The notes: generated from the letters alone by a model not told the origin. Shown: positions 26,886-36,201, numbered from the stretch's first letter. The stretch is 64,000 bases of DNA from Gloeothece verrucosa PCC 7822 (GCF_000147335.1 NC_014501.1:4766501-4830500), one strand, 5' to 3'. A program made the numbers and translations.

Positions 26886-28334
26886 ATGAGTATTTTAGAT
26901 ACCAAAAAACTACAAAATCGCATTTTCTTAGGCTATACTGTCCCCATTGCTATTATGGTGCTAGTAGGAACCATTACTGGAGTCAGTGTCATCAATTTAA
27001 AAAGTTTAAGTAATGATGTGGCACGCACCAACAAAGTGTTAATTGGCGTTCAACAAACGGATTTGGCCCTTAACCGCATGGTTCGCAATGTCAGAGGTCA
27101 AGCTTTGTTTCCGGCTGATCCAACTTATCGGGATGCTTATAACGAAGGACAACAAAATTTTAAAGATATCATTGATGAGGTAGAAAGCGACATTAAAGAC
27201 CCTCAACAAAAAGAAAACTGGAGCAATTTTCATAACGAAGCCGAAAATATTGCCAAGTTGAGTGATGATATCGTGGCTTTATTCTCTCAAGGAAAAGTCA
27301 AAGATGCCATCAATAAAACTCAAGACCTGAGAATGGTTGATTTGGCAAAATTGTATGATAAAATCCGCGATCGCCAAGAGGAAATCATCGGAGATATAGA
27401 AAAGAAACAAGGTACAGCAGAAATGGTTGTGGCCACCAGTTTAATTTTAGGCACTATCATTGCTGCGGTAGGGACTTTAATTTTAGCTATTTGGATTTCT
27501 AAAGCCGCCACCGGGCAAATCCGAAAATCGGCTCATGAAATTACCACCGCTTCCTCGGAAATCGCCACCACGATGGAAGAACAAGAACGCACCGCTAATC
27601 AACAAGCCGCTTCGGTTAATGAAACCACCACGACTATGGATGAATTAGGGGCATCTTCGAGAACTTCTGAAGAACAAGCTGAATCTGCTGCTAAAGCGGC
27701 TCAAGAAGTGCTAGAATTAGCCCGCCGAGGCAATCAAGCCGTAGCAGAAACCGTTGCCTCTATGATGGACCTCAGAGGTAAAGTCGCCGCTATTGCTGAT
27801 CAAACAGTTCGCCTCAGTGAACAAACCAATTTAATCGGTAATATATCTGAATTAGTCAGTGATTTAGCACAACAAACCAATATGTTAGCCCTTAATGCTT
27901 CAGTAGAAGCTGTGCGTGCGGGAGAACATGGTCAAGGTTTTGCTATTGTCGCCGAAGAAATCCGCAAATTAGCCGATCAAAGTAAACAATCTGCCGGCAA
28001 AATTAGTTCTCTGGTGTCTGATATTCAAAACGCCATCAACACAACGGTGATGGTTACTGATGAAGGCACTAAAACCGTTAATGCAGGCATGAATGTCACT
28101 GAAAGAACGGCTCAAGCTTTTAGCGGCGTTGTGGAAGCGGTTAATAATGTCGCCATGAATTCTCAACAAATTGCCCTCAATATCAGACAACAAAGTCGGG
28201 CAGTGCAACAAGTCTTAGCGGCTATGGATAGCATTAACCAAGGGGCACAACAAAGCGCAACCGGCATCACTCAAATTAAAACCGGAACCCATCAACTAAA
28301 CAAAACTGCCATAGAATTGCAAGAAATTGTTTAA
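26886..28334 (+). CDS. Methyl-accepting chemotaxis protein, second copy
   Basis: 482 residues from ATG at 26886, eight bases after an AGGAGG ribosome site that itself overlaps the cheA stop; an in-frame ATG-less start at 26865 is inside cheA. TM1 about 10-35, a periplasmic helical module, TM2 about 182-205, then the MCP signalling domain with tip DLAQQTNMLALNASVEAVRAG. No HAMP domain is visible. From about residue 228 on, the protein is almost identical to the next MCP, while the sensory half differs, so the two were homogenised or duplicated recently. CheB/CheR methylation sites are expected in the adjoining coiled coil. Confidence 0.93.
   Translation: MSILDTKKLQNRIFLGYTVPIAIMVLVGTITGVSVINLKSLSNDVARTNKVLIGVQQTDLALNRMVRNVRGQALFPADPTYRDAYNEGQQNFKDIIDEVESDIKDPQQKENWSNFHNEAENIAKLSDDIVALFSQGKVKDAINKTQDLRMVDLAKLYDKIRDRQEEIIGDIEKKQGTAEMVVATSLILGTIIAAVGTLILAIWISKAATGQIRKSAHEITTASSEIATTMEEQERTANQQAASVNETTTTMDELGASSRTSEEQAESAAKAAQEVLELARRGNQAVAETVASMMDLRGKVAAIADQTVRLSEQTNLIGNISELVSDLAQQTNMLALNASVEAVRAGEHGQGFAIVAEEIRKLADQSKQSAGKISSLVSDIQNAINTTVMVTDEGTKTVNAGMNVTERTAQAFSGVVEAVNNVAMNSQQIALNIRQQSRAVQQVLAAMDSINQGAQQSATGITQIKTGTHQLNKTAIELQEIV
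27571..28310 (+). repeat. Near-identical tract, copy 1 (MCP signalling domain)
   Basis: Matches 29385-30124 at a constant offset of 1814 bases with only scattered, mostly silent changes. The longest identical stretch I followed exceeds 150 bases (about 27960-28120 versus 29774-29934). Confidence 0.85.
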
Positions 28335-28699
28335 ATTTAGCCATGAATCATCACTCATTAACGACCTAGACATCATTAATGTCGATGATCTAACAAAATG
28401 TAAAATTCCCTAGTGATTCCTGGCTGCTGCTTATTGATCATTTTAATTCGTCTAATTTTTCCGATTTTTAAACCCAACTAACGAGGATAAAACCCTGCCG
28501 GTGATGATTTTAATTGTTTCAAAAATTTTCTATTGATAACAGCCAAATAAAAGGTTAGTAAATTTTAAAAATATTACCTAATGGTTCCTGTTTATCCTGT
28601 AAAGTATTGAGCAATTAATAGCAGTTTTAAAACATGAGGAGTGAATGAATTTACAAAGAAAAAATAAATAGTCACCCTGATTTATTTCGGAGTAAAAGC
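28335..28699. other. 365-base spacer between MCP copies 2 and 3
   Basis: AT-rich. An eight-codon micro-ORF (ATG at 28644 after GAGGAG) ends at 28670, too short to claim. TTTCGGAG before 28700 is the ribosome site of the next MCP. The spacer may carry a promoter for the second half of the cluster, but none is clear. Confidence 0.4.
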
Positions 28700-30148
28700 A
28701 TGAGTATTTTCGACATGAATAAACTGCAAAATAGAATCTTCGCCGGCTATGGAATTCCTTTAGTGATTTTGCTGGTTTTAGGCGGAACAACTTTAGGCGC
28801 AATGAACTACCGTAACCAATTAAATAAAGAGGTAGAAAACTCTAATGCCAGTATTCAAGCCTTAGATCAATTAGTGATTGGAACCGGTAAGATGGTGCGG
28901 GCTATTCGCGGTCAAGTGCTATTTCCCCAAGATGTTTATTATCGAGAAAATTTTCAAAAAGGACTAGAAATTTACCAAGCAGCCGCCAAACAAAGCGATA
29001 AACTTTTAACCAATACTGATTACCAAGGGGATTGGCAAGCGATCCTTGACGGCGCTGAGAACATAGAAAAGCAAGGTCAAGAAGTTCTGGATAATATACA
29101 AGCCGGGAAAGTTCCTCAAGCGAAAGCGATGGTAGCTGAACTAAAAGTATCATCTTTTGATGAAGCTTATCAGGACTTAGTTGAAAAACAGAAAAAACTG
29201 ATCGAAACAGATACTAATCGAGAAGAATTCGCTAGTGCGATCACCTCATGGGTGACCATTGGGGGAACGGTTTTAGCCATAGGGGTTTCCGGGGCGGCAG
29301 GTTGGATCATTTCCTCGGGAATTAGTCAACAACTGCGAAAAAGCGCCCATGAAATCTCCTCTTCTTCGGCTGAAATTGCGACCACGATGGAACAACAAGA
29401 ACGCACCGCTAATCAACAAGCCGCGTCGGTTAATGAAACCACCACGACTATGGATGAATTAGGGGCATCTTCGAGAACTTCTGAAGAACAAGCCGAAGCC
29501 GCCTCTAAATCCGCTCAAGAGGTGCTAGAATTAGCCCGCCGAGGCAATCAAGCCGTAGAAGAAACCGTTGCCTCTATGATAGACCTCAGAGGTAAAGTCG
29601 CCGCTATTGCTGATCAAACAGTTCGCCTTAGTGAACAAACCAATTTAATCGGTAATATATCTGAATTAGTCAGTGATTTAGCGCAACAAACCAATATGTT
29701 AGCCCTCAATGCTTCCGTAGAAGCCGTCCGCGCGGGAGAAAATGGCCAAGGTTTTGCTATTGTCGCCGAAGAAATCCGCAAATTAGCCGATCAAAGTAAA
29801 CAATCTGCCGGCAAAATTAGTTCTCTGGTGTCTGATATTCAAAACGCCATCAACACAACGGTGATGGTTACTGATGAAGGCACTAAAACCGTTAATGCAG
29901 GCATGAATGTCACTGAAAGAACGGCTCAAGCTTTTGGCGGCGTTGTGGAAGCGGTCAATAATGTCGCCATGAATTCTCAACAAATTGCCCTCAATATCAG
30001 ACAACAAAGTCGGGCAGTACAACAAGTCTTAGCGGCTATGGATAGCATTAACCAAGGGGCACAACAAAGCGCAACCGGCATCACTCAAATTAAAACCGGA
30101 ACCCACCAACTTAAGCAAACTGCAACAGACTTACAAGCCATTATTTGA
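28700..30148 (+). CDS. Methyl-accepting chemotaxis protein, third copy
   Basis: 482-residue receptor beginning MSIFDMNKLQNRIFAGYGIP, with the same N-terminal pattern as copy 2 (MSILDTKKLQNRIFLGYTVP). TM1 about 10-35, a periplasmic region of helical type, TM2 about 180-205, no visible HAMP, then the signalling coiled coil with the standard hairpin tip. GGAG lies eight bases before the ATG. Sensory half diverged from copy 2 (roughly one-third similar by eye), whereas the signalling half is near identical at DNA level. This suggests strong pressure or gene conversion keeping both receptors compatible with the same CheA/CheW array. Confidence 0.93.
   Translation: MSIFDMNKLQNRIFAGYGIPLVILLVLGGTTLGAMNYRNQLNKEVENSNASIQALDQLVIGTGKMVRAIRGQVLFPQDVYYRENFQKGLEIYQAAAKQSDKLLTNTDYQGDWQAILDGAENIEKQGQEVLDNIQAGKVPQAKAMVAELKVSSFDEAYQDLVEKQKKLIETDTNREEFASAITSWVTIGGTVLAIGVSGAAGWIISSGISQQLRKSAHEISSSSAEIATTMEQQERTANQQAASVNETTTTMDELGASSRTSEEQAEAASKSAQEVLELARRGNQAVEETVASMIDLRGKVAAIADQTVRLSEQTNLIGNISELVSDLAQQTNMLALNASVEAVRAGENGQGFAIVAEEIRKLADQSKQSAGKISSLVSDIQNAINTTVMVTDEGTKTVNAGMNVTERTAQAFGGVVEAVNNVAMNSQQIALNIRQQSRAVQQVLAAMDSINQGAQQSATGITQIKTGTHQLKQTATDLQAII
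29385..30124 (+). repeat. Near-identical tract, copy 2 (MCP signalling domain)
   Basis: Partner of 27571-28310 (offset 1814). Direct repeats of this length can recombine and delete the sensory half of one receptor plus the spacer. Confidence 0.85.
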
Positions 30149-30152
30149 ATTT

Positions 30153-30235
30153 AGTCATTAGTCATTAGTGATGAGTCATTAGGACCTTTAACCATCGACC
30201 CTTGACAATTGACTACTGACCACTAACCCCAGATC
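30153..30235. repeat. Short tandem repeats (heptamer-like) between MCP and cheB
   Basis: TAGTCATTAGTCATTAGTGA followed by GAGTCATTAGG, GACAATTGACTACTGACCAC. This is a degenerate tandem array of about seven-base units, the STRR style known in cyanobacteria. Similar arrays occur at 24160-24190 and 61365-61425. Confidence 0.6.
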
Positions 30236-30243
30236 CGTGATCT

Positions 30244-31332
30244 ATGACTATCAAAGTTCTTTTAGTAGAAGATTCACCCGTTGCCCTCACTGTCCTCAAG
30301 CGTATCTTAAATGAGCCGCCGCTAGTAGAGGTAGTAGGTACAGCCCGCACAGGTATAGAAGCATTAGAACTTATTCCCAAAATCAAGCCTGATGTTATCT
30401 GTACTGACCTCCATATGCCGAAAATGGATGGTTTAGAATTAACCCAAGAAGTGATGGAACGCTTTCCTCGTCCGATTTTGGTTATTAGTATTTCCGTACA
30501 AGATGAGGACAGACAAAAAGTCTTTAAACTTCTACAAGCCGGGGCAGTGGATGTATTTCCTAAACCCCGTAGTGGACAACTAGAAGACTATGAACAAGTC
30601 AAGGATCAATTGCTCAATAAGATTAAGGTACTCGCCGGCGTAAAAGTGTTTACCAAACGCCGCAAGCCTTCTTATTTGAGCGATGGCCCCAATGAAAGAC
30701 CCCCTCGCCCGCTTGTTGCGACTCCTTCTCTGCCTTCTCCTCCCGCTTCTCCTCCTGCGGCGACAGTTAAATTGGTAGTGATAGGCGCTTCCACAGGAGG
30801 TCCTCAAGCACTACAAGAAATTTTTAGTCATTTACCCAGTAATTTTCCGGTTCCTATTCTCTGCGTACAGCATATTAGTGAAGGGTTTTTACAGGGATTT
30901 ACAGACTGGTTGCAAAATAATTGCGCTTTGCCGATAGAAATTGCTAAAACCGGTAAGATTCCTCAAGCGGGTAAGATTTATCTGCCGCCAGAAAAAGAAC
31001 AAATGGAGATCGATAAACAGGGTCGCTTTTATTGTTGTAAGGCACCGCCTGTAGATGGTCATTGTCCTTCAGTCACCGTGTTATTTCAATCTGTTGCTCG
31101 GGTTTACGGAGCCGGAGTGATTGGAATTCTCTTATCGGGGATGGGGCGTGATGGGGCTGCCGGTTTATTAAGCATTGTCCAAAAAGGCGGCTTTACTATC
31201 GCTCAGGATGAATCTACCTGTGTGGTTTTTGGTATGCCTCAAGAAGCAATTAAGTTAAGAGCCGCACATCAAATTTTACCCGTTCAAGACATTGCCCCTT
31301 TGCTTGTTAAACGTGTTCAGTATAACTCATGA
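30244..31332 (+). CDS. cheB: Chemotaxis response regulator protein-glutamate methylesterase
   Basis: 362 residues. N-terminal receiver (1-125) with the acidic pair VEDS, phospho-acceptor Asp55 in ICTDLHMPKMDG, and a conserved Lys in PKPRSG. Proline-rich linker, then the methylesterase domain with catalytic Ser in GASTGGPQAL, His in CVQHISEGF and Asp in LSGMGRDGAAGL. It removes methyl groups (or deamidates) from MCP glutamates, opposing CheR. The stop overlaps the cheR start by four bases (ATGA), so both adaptation enzymes are co-translated. Confidence 0.96.
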   Translation: MTIKVLLVEDSPVALTVLKRILNEPPLVEVVGTARTGIEALELIPKIKPDVICTDLHMPKMDGLELTQEVMERFPRPILVISISVQDEDRQKVFKLLQAGAVDVFPKPRSGQLEDYEQVKDQLLNKIKVLAGVKVFTKRRKPSYLSDGPNERPPRPLVATPSLPSPPASPPAATVKLVVIGASTGGPQALQEIFSHLPSNFPVPILCVQHISEGFLQGFTDWLQNNCALPIEIAKTGKIPQAGKIYLPPEKEQMEIDKQGRFYCCKAPPVDGHCPSVTVLFQSVARVYGAGVIGILLSGMGRDGAAGLLSIVQKGGFTIAQDESTCVVFGMPQEAIKLRAAHQILPVQDIAPLLVKRVQYNS

Positions 31333-32876
31333 CTACCTCAGAATTTCTCAGTTCAGAACTTAAACAAGAATTTATTGACTTAATTGCCAAACAAACCGGC
31401 ATAGAAATTAGAGAGCAAAACTATGCAGGCTTGAGTGAAAATATTTACTCTCGCCTGAAAACTCTGAAATTAGACTCTCCTCAAGCCTATTATTATTTGT
31501 TGGCAACTCCCAATCACAATAGTGATCAAGAATGGCAGCAATTTGTCTGCTTAATGACCAATAAGGAAAGTTATTTTTTTAGAGACAAAGGACAATTTAT
31601 ACTATTACGAAATAAAATTTTACCCGAACTCATTCAGCGTAAACAAAAAAGTCAACATCTACGGATTTTAAGCGCTGGATGTTCCACCGGACAAGAGCCT
31701 TATTCTTTAGCGATTCTTTTGCGGCAAATGATTCCTGATTTTGCCGGTTGGCACATCAAAATTTTAGGAATTGATATCAATCAGGATGCCATCACTCAAG
31801 CTCGAAAAGGCGTTTATAATGCTTGGTCATTTCGACAAGTAGATGAGGAAATAAAAGAAAAATATTTTAATTTCACTAATGAGCAATATGAATTAAATCA
31901 GTCCATCAAAAGCCTAGTTAAATTTGAAAGAATAAATTTAGCTAAAGATATTTTTCCTCAAATGGATACAGATTTAAGGGATATGGATTTAATTATTTGC
32001 CGAAATGTTTTTATTTATTTCACTTATTCGGCTATCGTTAACGTCATAGAAAAATTTTATAATACTTTGCAAATAGGAGGGTATTTACTCACCGGACACG
32101 CGGAACTCAGTCCCGAACAGGTAAGAGGGTTTCAGGTTCATCTTTTCCCCGAATCAGTCATTTATCAGAAGCGAGAAAAATGGGTCAGTCAGTCCTCAGT
32201 TTCTCATCCGGCTCCCCCTCAAAAAACGGCTTTAGAAAAATTGTCAACTCAGTTGAATAATACCGTTATTCGTCCCCCTCAATTCTCGGAAATAACGGCT
32301 TTACCAAAAGCCACAAAACCGCTAGATAAAATTGTCCAAAATCTTGAATCTAAGCCCCAGCCTTCAATTCCACCAACCCCCCTTAAGTCTAGTCTCAAAG
32401 ACGAGGAGCTTCTTCAAGAAGCTGAAAGTTTAATTGCTGCTAAATCTTATTATTTAGCCAACAAAAAAATTGAAGAGTTTTTATCGATTTCTCCTCGCTC
32501 ATTTTCGGGACATTATTTATTGGCAAAAATTCAGGCAAACTTAGGCAAACATGAAGCGGCTATACAAGCCTGTAAAAAAGCCATAGAAATCGACTCTTTT
32601 TCCGTTGCGCCTTATCACTTATTAGTCCAAATCTCCGAAGAAAAAGGAGACTTAGAAGAAGCCAAAACTCTACTTAAAAAAATTATTTATCTAGAACCCT
32701 GTTCGGTTTCAGCTTATCTCAATCTAGCTAACTTATATCAGCAAGAAGGCGATCAAAAACGAAGCGAGAAAATGCAGCAAACCGCTCTAACTATTCTCAA
32801 AAAACTTCCCAATGACACCCAAGTACCCGAATTGGGTAATATTACTGTACAAGAGCTTTTAACCCAATTAGAGTAA
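31329..32876 (+). CDS. cheR: CheR methyltransferase with C-terminal TPR repeats
   Basis: 515 residues. CheR N-terminal helices (1-85), then the SAM-dependent methyltransferase domain with NKESYFFRDKGQF (the NETxFFRD-type element), ILSAGCSTGQEPYSLAI (SAM binding) and IICRNVFIYF. A linker of about 80 residues rich in Pro/Lys precedes TPR repeats (about 365-500, for example HYLLAKIQANLGKHEAAIQA, AYLNLANLYQQEGDQKRSEK). TPR-tailed CheR proteins such as WspC occur in arrays with alternative outputs. Methylates Glu residues of the MCPs in this cluster. It overlaps cheB by four bases. Confidence 0.95.
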   Translation: MTTSEFLSSELKQEFIDLIAKQTGIEIREQNYAGLSENIYSRLKTLKLDSPQAYYYLLATPNHNSDQEWQQFVCLMTNKESYFFRDKGQFILLRNKILPELIQRKQKSQHLRILSAGCSTGQEPYSLAILLRQMIPDFAGWHIKILGIDINQDAITQARKGVYNAWSFRQVDEEIKEKYFNFTNEQYELNQSIKSLVKFERINLAKDIFPQMDTDLRDMDLIICRNVFIYFTYSAIVNVIEKFYNTLQIGGYLLTGHAELSPEQVRGFQVHLFPESVIYQKREKWVSQSSVSHPAPPQKTALEKLSTQLNNTVIRPPQFSEITALPKATKPLDKIVQNLESKPQPSIPPTPLKSSLKDEELLQEAESLIAAKSYYLANKKIEEFLSISPRSFSGHYLLAKIQANLGKHEAAIQACKKAIEIDSFSVAPYHLLVQISEEKGDLEEAKTLLKKIIYLEPCSVSAYLNLANLYQQEGDQKRSEKMQQTALTILKKLPNDTQVPELGNITVQELLTQLE

Positions 32877-32940
32877 CAGACAAATCTTATCTGTGTTTAT
32901 CTGGGGACTTTCATTTTAAAAAATTATACAGGAGAAAATC

Positions 32941-33987
32941 ATGCAAAATAATTACTATTTAACCTTTACATTAAATAACCTCTGCTATGGAGTAAACGCC
33001 TTAGCAGTAGAAGAAATTTTTTATCTGCCGGAAGTAACACCCATTCCTGAAGCGCCTGCGGATATCGTCGGAATCATTAATTACCGGGGCAAAATTGTCC
33101 CCATTATGGACCTTAATCTTCGTTTTGGTTATCAAGCAACCGACTACCAGCTAACAGATAGTATTATCCTCTTAACCTGGAAAGAATTACGAGTAGGAAT
33201 TATTACCAATCAAGTCCACGAAATCAAAAAAATATTCCCCTCTGAAATTACCACAGAATTATCCCACGACCAAAGCATCATTCCCGTACAACAAGAGAAA
33301 TTTATCACCGGCATTGCTCGCACAGGTAAAGATTTATCAATAATTCTAGATTTAGAGCGGCTATTACGCTATGTAGAACAGCAAAATATTTTCTCAGAAG
33401 AAGCTCCCGAAACAGAAGAAACTGAGCAACCCATCATTAAACCCTCTATCTTTTTTGCTCATGCCACTGCTAAAGAACGGGAAATATTACGCAAAAGAGC
33501 CGCAGAACTTCAAGAGTTTATTCAACGCAAAGAAATAAGCGGCGCTAAACCTTTAGCTGTGGTGATGTTAGGAGAAGAATTTTTTGGGGTTGACTTAAAA
33601 TTAGTGAGGGAATTTATCAAAGTTAGTAAATTAACTCCTATTGCTTGTACGCCGCCGCATATTCTGGGCAATATGAATCTTAGAGGTGAAATACTGACTG
33701 TGGTAGATTTGCGAGGATTACTCAATCTGCCCATGAGCGGCATCAATGCGAATTCAAAAGCAATGGTGATTGAGGTAGAAGGAATTGTCGCGGCTATTTT
33801 GGTGCAAGGAGTGCGAGACGTGGTACTTTTAGACCCTAAAGAAGTGGTAGAAGTCCCAACCGTGACTCATTCGGTTAATGATGAGTATTTAATTGGGATA
33901 ACTTCTTATGGGGAAAAAATGATGAGTATTTTAGATTTATCTAAGGCGTTGCTTCACGGAGGGTTAATTGTCGATGAAGCAGTTTAA
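32941..33987 (+). CDS. cheW: CheW-type adaptor with two CheW domains
   Basis: 348 residues containing two CheW folds: about 3-140 (with DIVGIINYRGKIVPIMDLN) and about 190-340 (with HILGNMNLRGEILTVVDLR), joined by an acidic linker. The G-x-x-N-x-R-G-x-x-x-P/V signature is visible in both. Single proteins with tandem CheW domains can cross-link receptor arrays. AGGAGA precedes the ATG. The stop overlaps the convergent acyltransferase stop by four bases (33984-33987), closing the cluster. Confidence 0.93.
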   Translation: MQNNYYLTFTLNNLCYGVNALAVEEIFYLPEVTPIPEAPADIVGIINYRGKIVPIMDLNLRFGYQATDYQLTDSIILLTWKELRVGIITNQVHEIKKIFPSEITTELSHDQSIIPVQQEKFITGIARTGKDLSIILDLERLLRYVEQQNIFSEEAPETEETEQPIIKPSIFFAHATAKEREILRKRAAELQEFIQRKEISGAKPLAVVMLGEEFFGVDLKLVREFIKVSKLTPIACTPPHILGNMNLRGEILTVVDLRGLLNLPMSGINANSKAMVIEVEGIVAAILVQGVRDVVLLDPKEVVEVPTVTHSVNDEYLIGITSYGEKMMSILDLSKALLHGGLIVDEAV

Positions 33988-34817
33988 GAAACAGTCTGGG
34001 TTTCTATTGCCTTAACTAATTCATCTAACTGCTGTTGCATTTGCTCAACCACTTGATGATAACAAGCCTCAACATAAGCACGGTTTCGAGAGGCTTTTTG
34101 TCCATACTTTTCAAAAACAATCGGAGGACAAACCCGAGTATAAATGGGCACCGGTAAAGGAAGATTCGGTAGCGGGCCGATGCCTAACCCCCAAGGTAAC
34201 CCTAAATAAATCGGAAATACTTCAGGGTCTAGATTAAATAACCAAGGTATTCCCCATTCATGTAATTGTTTTGCTTGTTCATAACAATCTCCTAGCACAA
34301 ATAACGTATCATGAGCGCCGTAGGAAATTAAGGGAATAATGGGCACTTCTTCCCGTAAAGCAAGTTTAATAAAGCCTCTACGTTCGGCAAAATTAATTTT
34401 ATTGCGTTCCCAGTGAGGACGAAAAACATCTTGTGGCCCCCCTGGATAAACTAAAACACTAGCTCCCCGCTCAAAGGCCGCCATCGCCATTTTGGGATGA
34501 GCCGCGATGGCCCCTAATTTTTCCATAGCTCTACCGGTTGGGGGACTCACTAGCCAGACTTTGGGGTGCATTAACCCATATACTAAGCGCTCTGTTCCGA
34601 AGCGACGAAACCAATCATCAATCATCATAAACATATCCGGAGCGGCTAATCCTCCATTATGAGAACCTACTAATAGAACTTTTCCATCGGGTATATACTG
34701 CCAACCATCGGTTTTAACGCGAAAATAGTAGTGGTAGAACCAATCCCAATAAGGGAGAAAGGATTCAATAACTTTAGGGTCTCTTTGTTCGAGTGACCAA
34801 CCAGGACGATGAATCAT
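33984..34817 (-). CDS. Lysophospholipid/glycerol acyltransferase family protein (PlsC-like fold)
   Basis: 277-residue acyltransferase. The acyl-transfer motif appears as GSHNGGLAAPD, an H-x7-D spacing rather than the H-x4-D of classical PlsC; this HxGGxxxPD form is a recognised variant in a cyanobacterial/actinobacterial subgroup related to DGAT-type enzymes. YPGGPQDVFRPH is a further conserved block, and VPIIPLISYGAHDTLF forms the third. There is no strong TM segment, only amphipathic or short hydrophobic regions. It probably esterifies a glycerolipid, quinol or related alcohol; acceptor unknown. Convergent with cheW by a four-base overlap. Confidence 0.82.
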   Translation of the reverse strand: MIHRPGWSLEQRDPKVIESFLPYWDWFYHYYFRVKTDGWQYIPDGKVLLVGSHNGGLAAPDMFMMIDDWFRRFGTERLVYGLMHPKVWLVSPPTGRAMEKLGAIAAHPKMAMAAFERGASVLVYPGGPQDVFRPHWERNKINFAERRGFIKLALREEVPIIPLISYGAHDTLFVLGDCYEQAKQLHEWGIPWLFNLDPEVFPIYLGLPWGLGIGPLPNLPLPVPIYTRVCPPIVFEKYGQKASRNRAYVEACYHQVVEQMQQQLDELVKAIETQTVS

Positions 34818-34894
34818 TGAGGACTTTTAACGTTTTGAGTTATCAATAAGCCAAAAATGGCTCTATCAGTTATCTTAAATTTTTTCTTTATACT

Positions 34895-36049
34895 ATGAAA
34901 TTTACTCTCCGATTTGCTGACTGGCTAGAAACCCACTGGGTAACCCCTGCCTATAGCGGCTGGTTATTAATTGCTCTTGCGCTTTGTTTTTTTGGGGCAG
35001 CAACGAATACAATGGCGGGATGGTTATATGTTCTATGCGGCTTAATTATGGCTCTGTTGGGAATTAATACTGTGATGGCTAGGGCGGCTCTTGGCCGTTT
35101 ACAGGTTCGTCGTTCTCCCATTGAACCGGTTAGTGCTGGAGAAGATTTAACGATTAAACTAGATATTGACAACCCTTCCGCTAAAGCCAGTACCCTACTC
35201 CAAGTTCAAGAGGTTTTACCCTTTGTTTTAGCTCAAAAACAGCAAACCGCTATAGAAGTCATTGCTCCTGGAAGTACCTATCAATGGGTTTATTATGCCC
35301 CTACTGCGGTTCGAGGGGTTTATCGATGGAATGAGGTTAATTTAAGAACAGCGACTCCTTTGGGGTTATGTTGGTATCGTCGCTCTTTGGAAGTGGCGGC
35401 TAAAGCGATAGTTTATCCTCAAGTTTTACCATTACTTCGATGTCCTATCATCGATACCATTGGACAGGATGAAAGTATTAAACTTCAAAGCGATCACCGC
35501 TATGTGACTGCTACAGAAGGGGTAACTCGGACTTTGCGCCCCTATCGTTATGGTGATCCGATGCGTTTAATTCATTGGCGTACTAGCGCTCGTTTGGGAG
35601 AGTTTAAAGTCCGCGAGTTAGAAATGATTACAGGGGGACAAGATTTAATTATTTGCTTAGATAGTGCTTCGAGTTGGCATAAAGAGGTTTTTGAATCAGC
35701 AGTTATTGCCGCAGCCTCTTTATATTTTTATGCTAGTCGCGCTCAAATGAATGTTAAATTCTGGACGGCTGGTTCAGGCGTGATTCATGGGAATCGGCTA
35801 GTGTTAGAAACTTTAGCAACGGTAGAATCTGAGGAAGAAAAATTGACAGATTCTCTTCCCAATGTATCGTTAGTTTGGTTGACTCAAAATGCCTCAACCC
35901 TAGATAGGCTTTCCCTCAATAGTCGTTGGGTTTTCTTTGCTCCTAGTGAAGGCGATAAAATTACTCATCTCATGACTGAGAATTTTTCAGGCTTATTGAT
36001 TAACCGAGATGAGCCGTTACAACAACAGTTACAGAGAGGGATCAGATAA
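34895..36049 (+). CDS. DUF58 domain protein with two N-terminal membrane segments
   Basis: 384 residues. Two hydrophobic segments (about 19-40 and 43-62), then a beta-rich region and the DUF58 signature YRYGDPMRLIHWRTSARLGE (about 218). The C-terminal part looks like a vWA-like fold (QDLIICLDSASSW). DUF58 proteins usually sit beside MoxR-type ATPases and transglutaminase-like proteins; neither is adjacent here. The stop TAA overlaps an ATG (TAATG) of a 29-codon ORF. Confidence 0.9.
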   Translation: MKFTLRFADWLETHWVTPAYSGWLLIALALCFFGAATNTMAGWLYVLCGLIMALLGINTVMARAALGRLQVRRSPIEPVSAGEDLTIKLDIDNPSAKASTLLQVQEVLPFVLAQKQQTAIEVIAPGSTYQWVYYAPTAVRGVYRWNEVNLRTATPLGLCWYRRSLEVAAKAIVYPQVLPLLRCPIIDTIGQDESIKLQSDHRYVTATEGVTRTLRPYRYGDPMRLIHWRTSARLGEFKVRELEMITGGQDLIICLDSASSWHKEVFESAVIAAASLYFYASRAQMNVKFWTAGSGVIHGNRLVLETLATVESEEEKLTDSLPNVSLVWLTQNASTLDRLSLNSRWVFFAPSEGDKITHLMTENFSGLLINRDEPLQQQLQRGIR

Positions 36050-36138
36050 TGGGTTTATTAGTCAATATTTTTGCTCAAATTGAGGGTAAATTTGCCCAAT
36101 TTTTCGGGTTGTTGGCCCCTCAACTAAAAAAGTGTTAA
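36049..36138 (+). CDS. Possible coupled 29-residue small protein
   Basis: ATG overlaps the DUF58 stop as TAATG. The peptide, MGLLVNIFAQIEGKFAQFFG and about nine more residues ending LKKC, is amphipathic/hydrophobic. Such coupling suggests real translation, but it could also be the truncated start of a lost downstream gene (DUF58 genes are often followed by transglutaminase-like genes). A terminator-like stem follows at 36202. Confidence 0.35.
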   Translation: MGLLVNIFAQIEGKFAQFFGLLAPQLKKC

Positions 36139-36201
36139 ACTTAACTAAAAATTTACTATTAATGGTATAAACTTTAAGTAATGTAACTTTAATTATATAG
36201 A

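Noticed and set aside
28644..28670. Eight-codon leader ORF before MCP copy 3
   Set aside because: Too short and without regulatory signature to support.
30580..30807. Antisense ORF in cheB with Arg/Arg/Ser-rich translation
   Set aside because: Shadow of the proline-rich cheB linker; no independent start signals.
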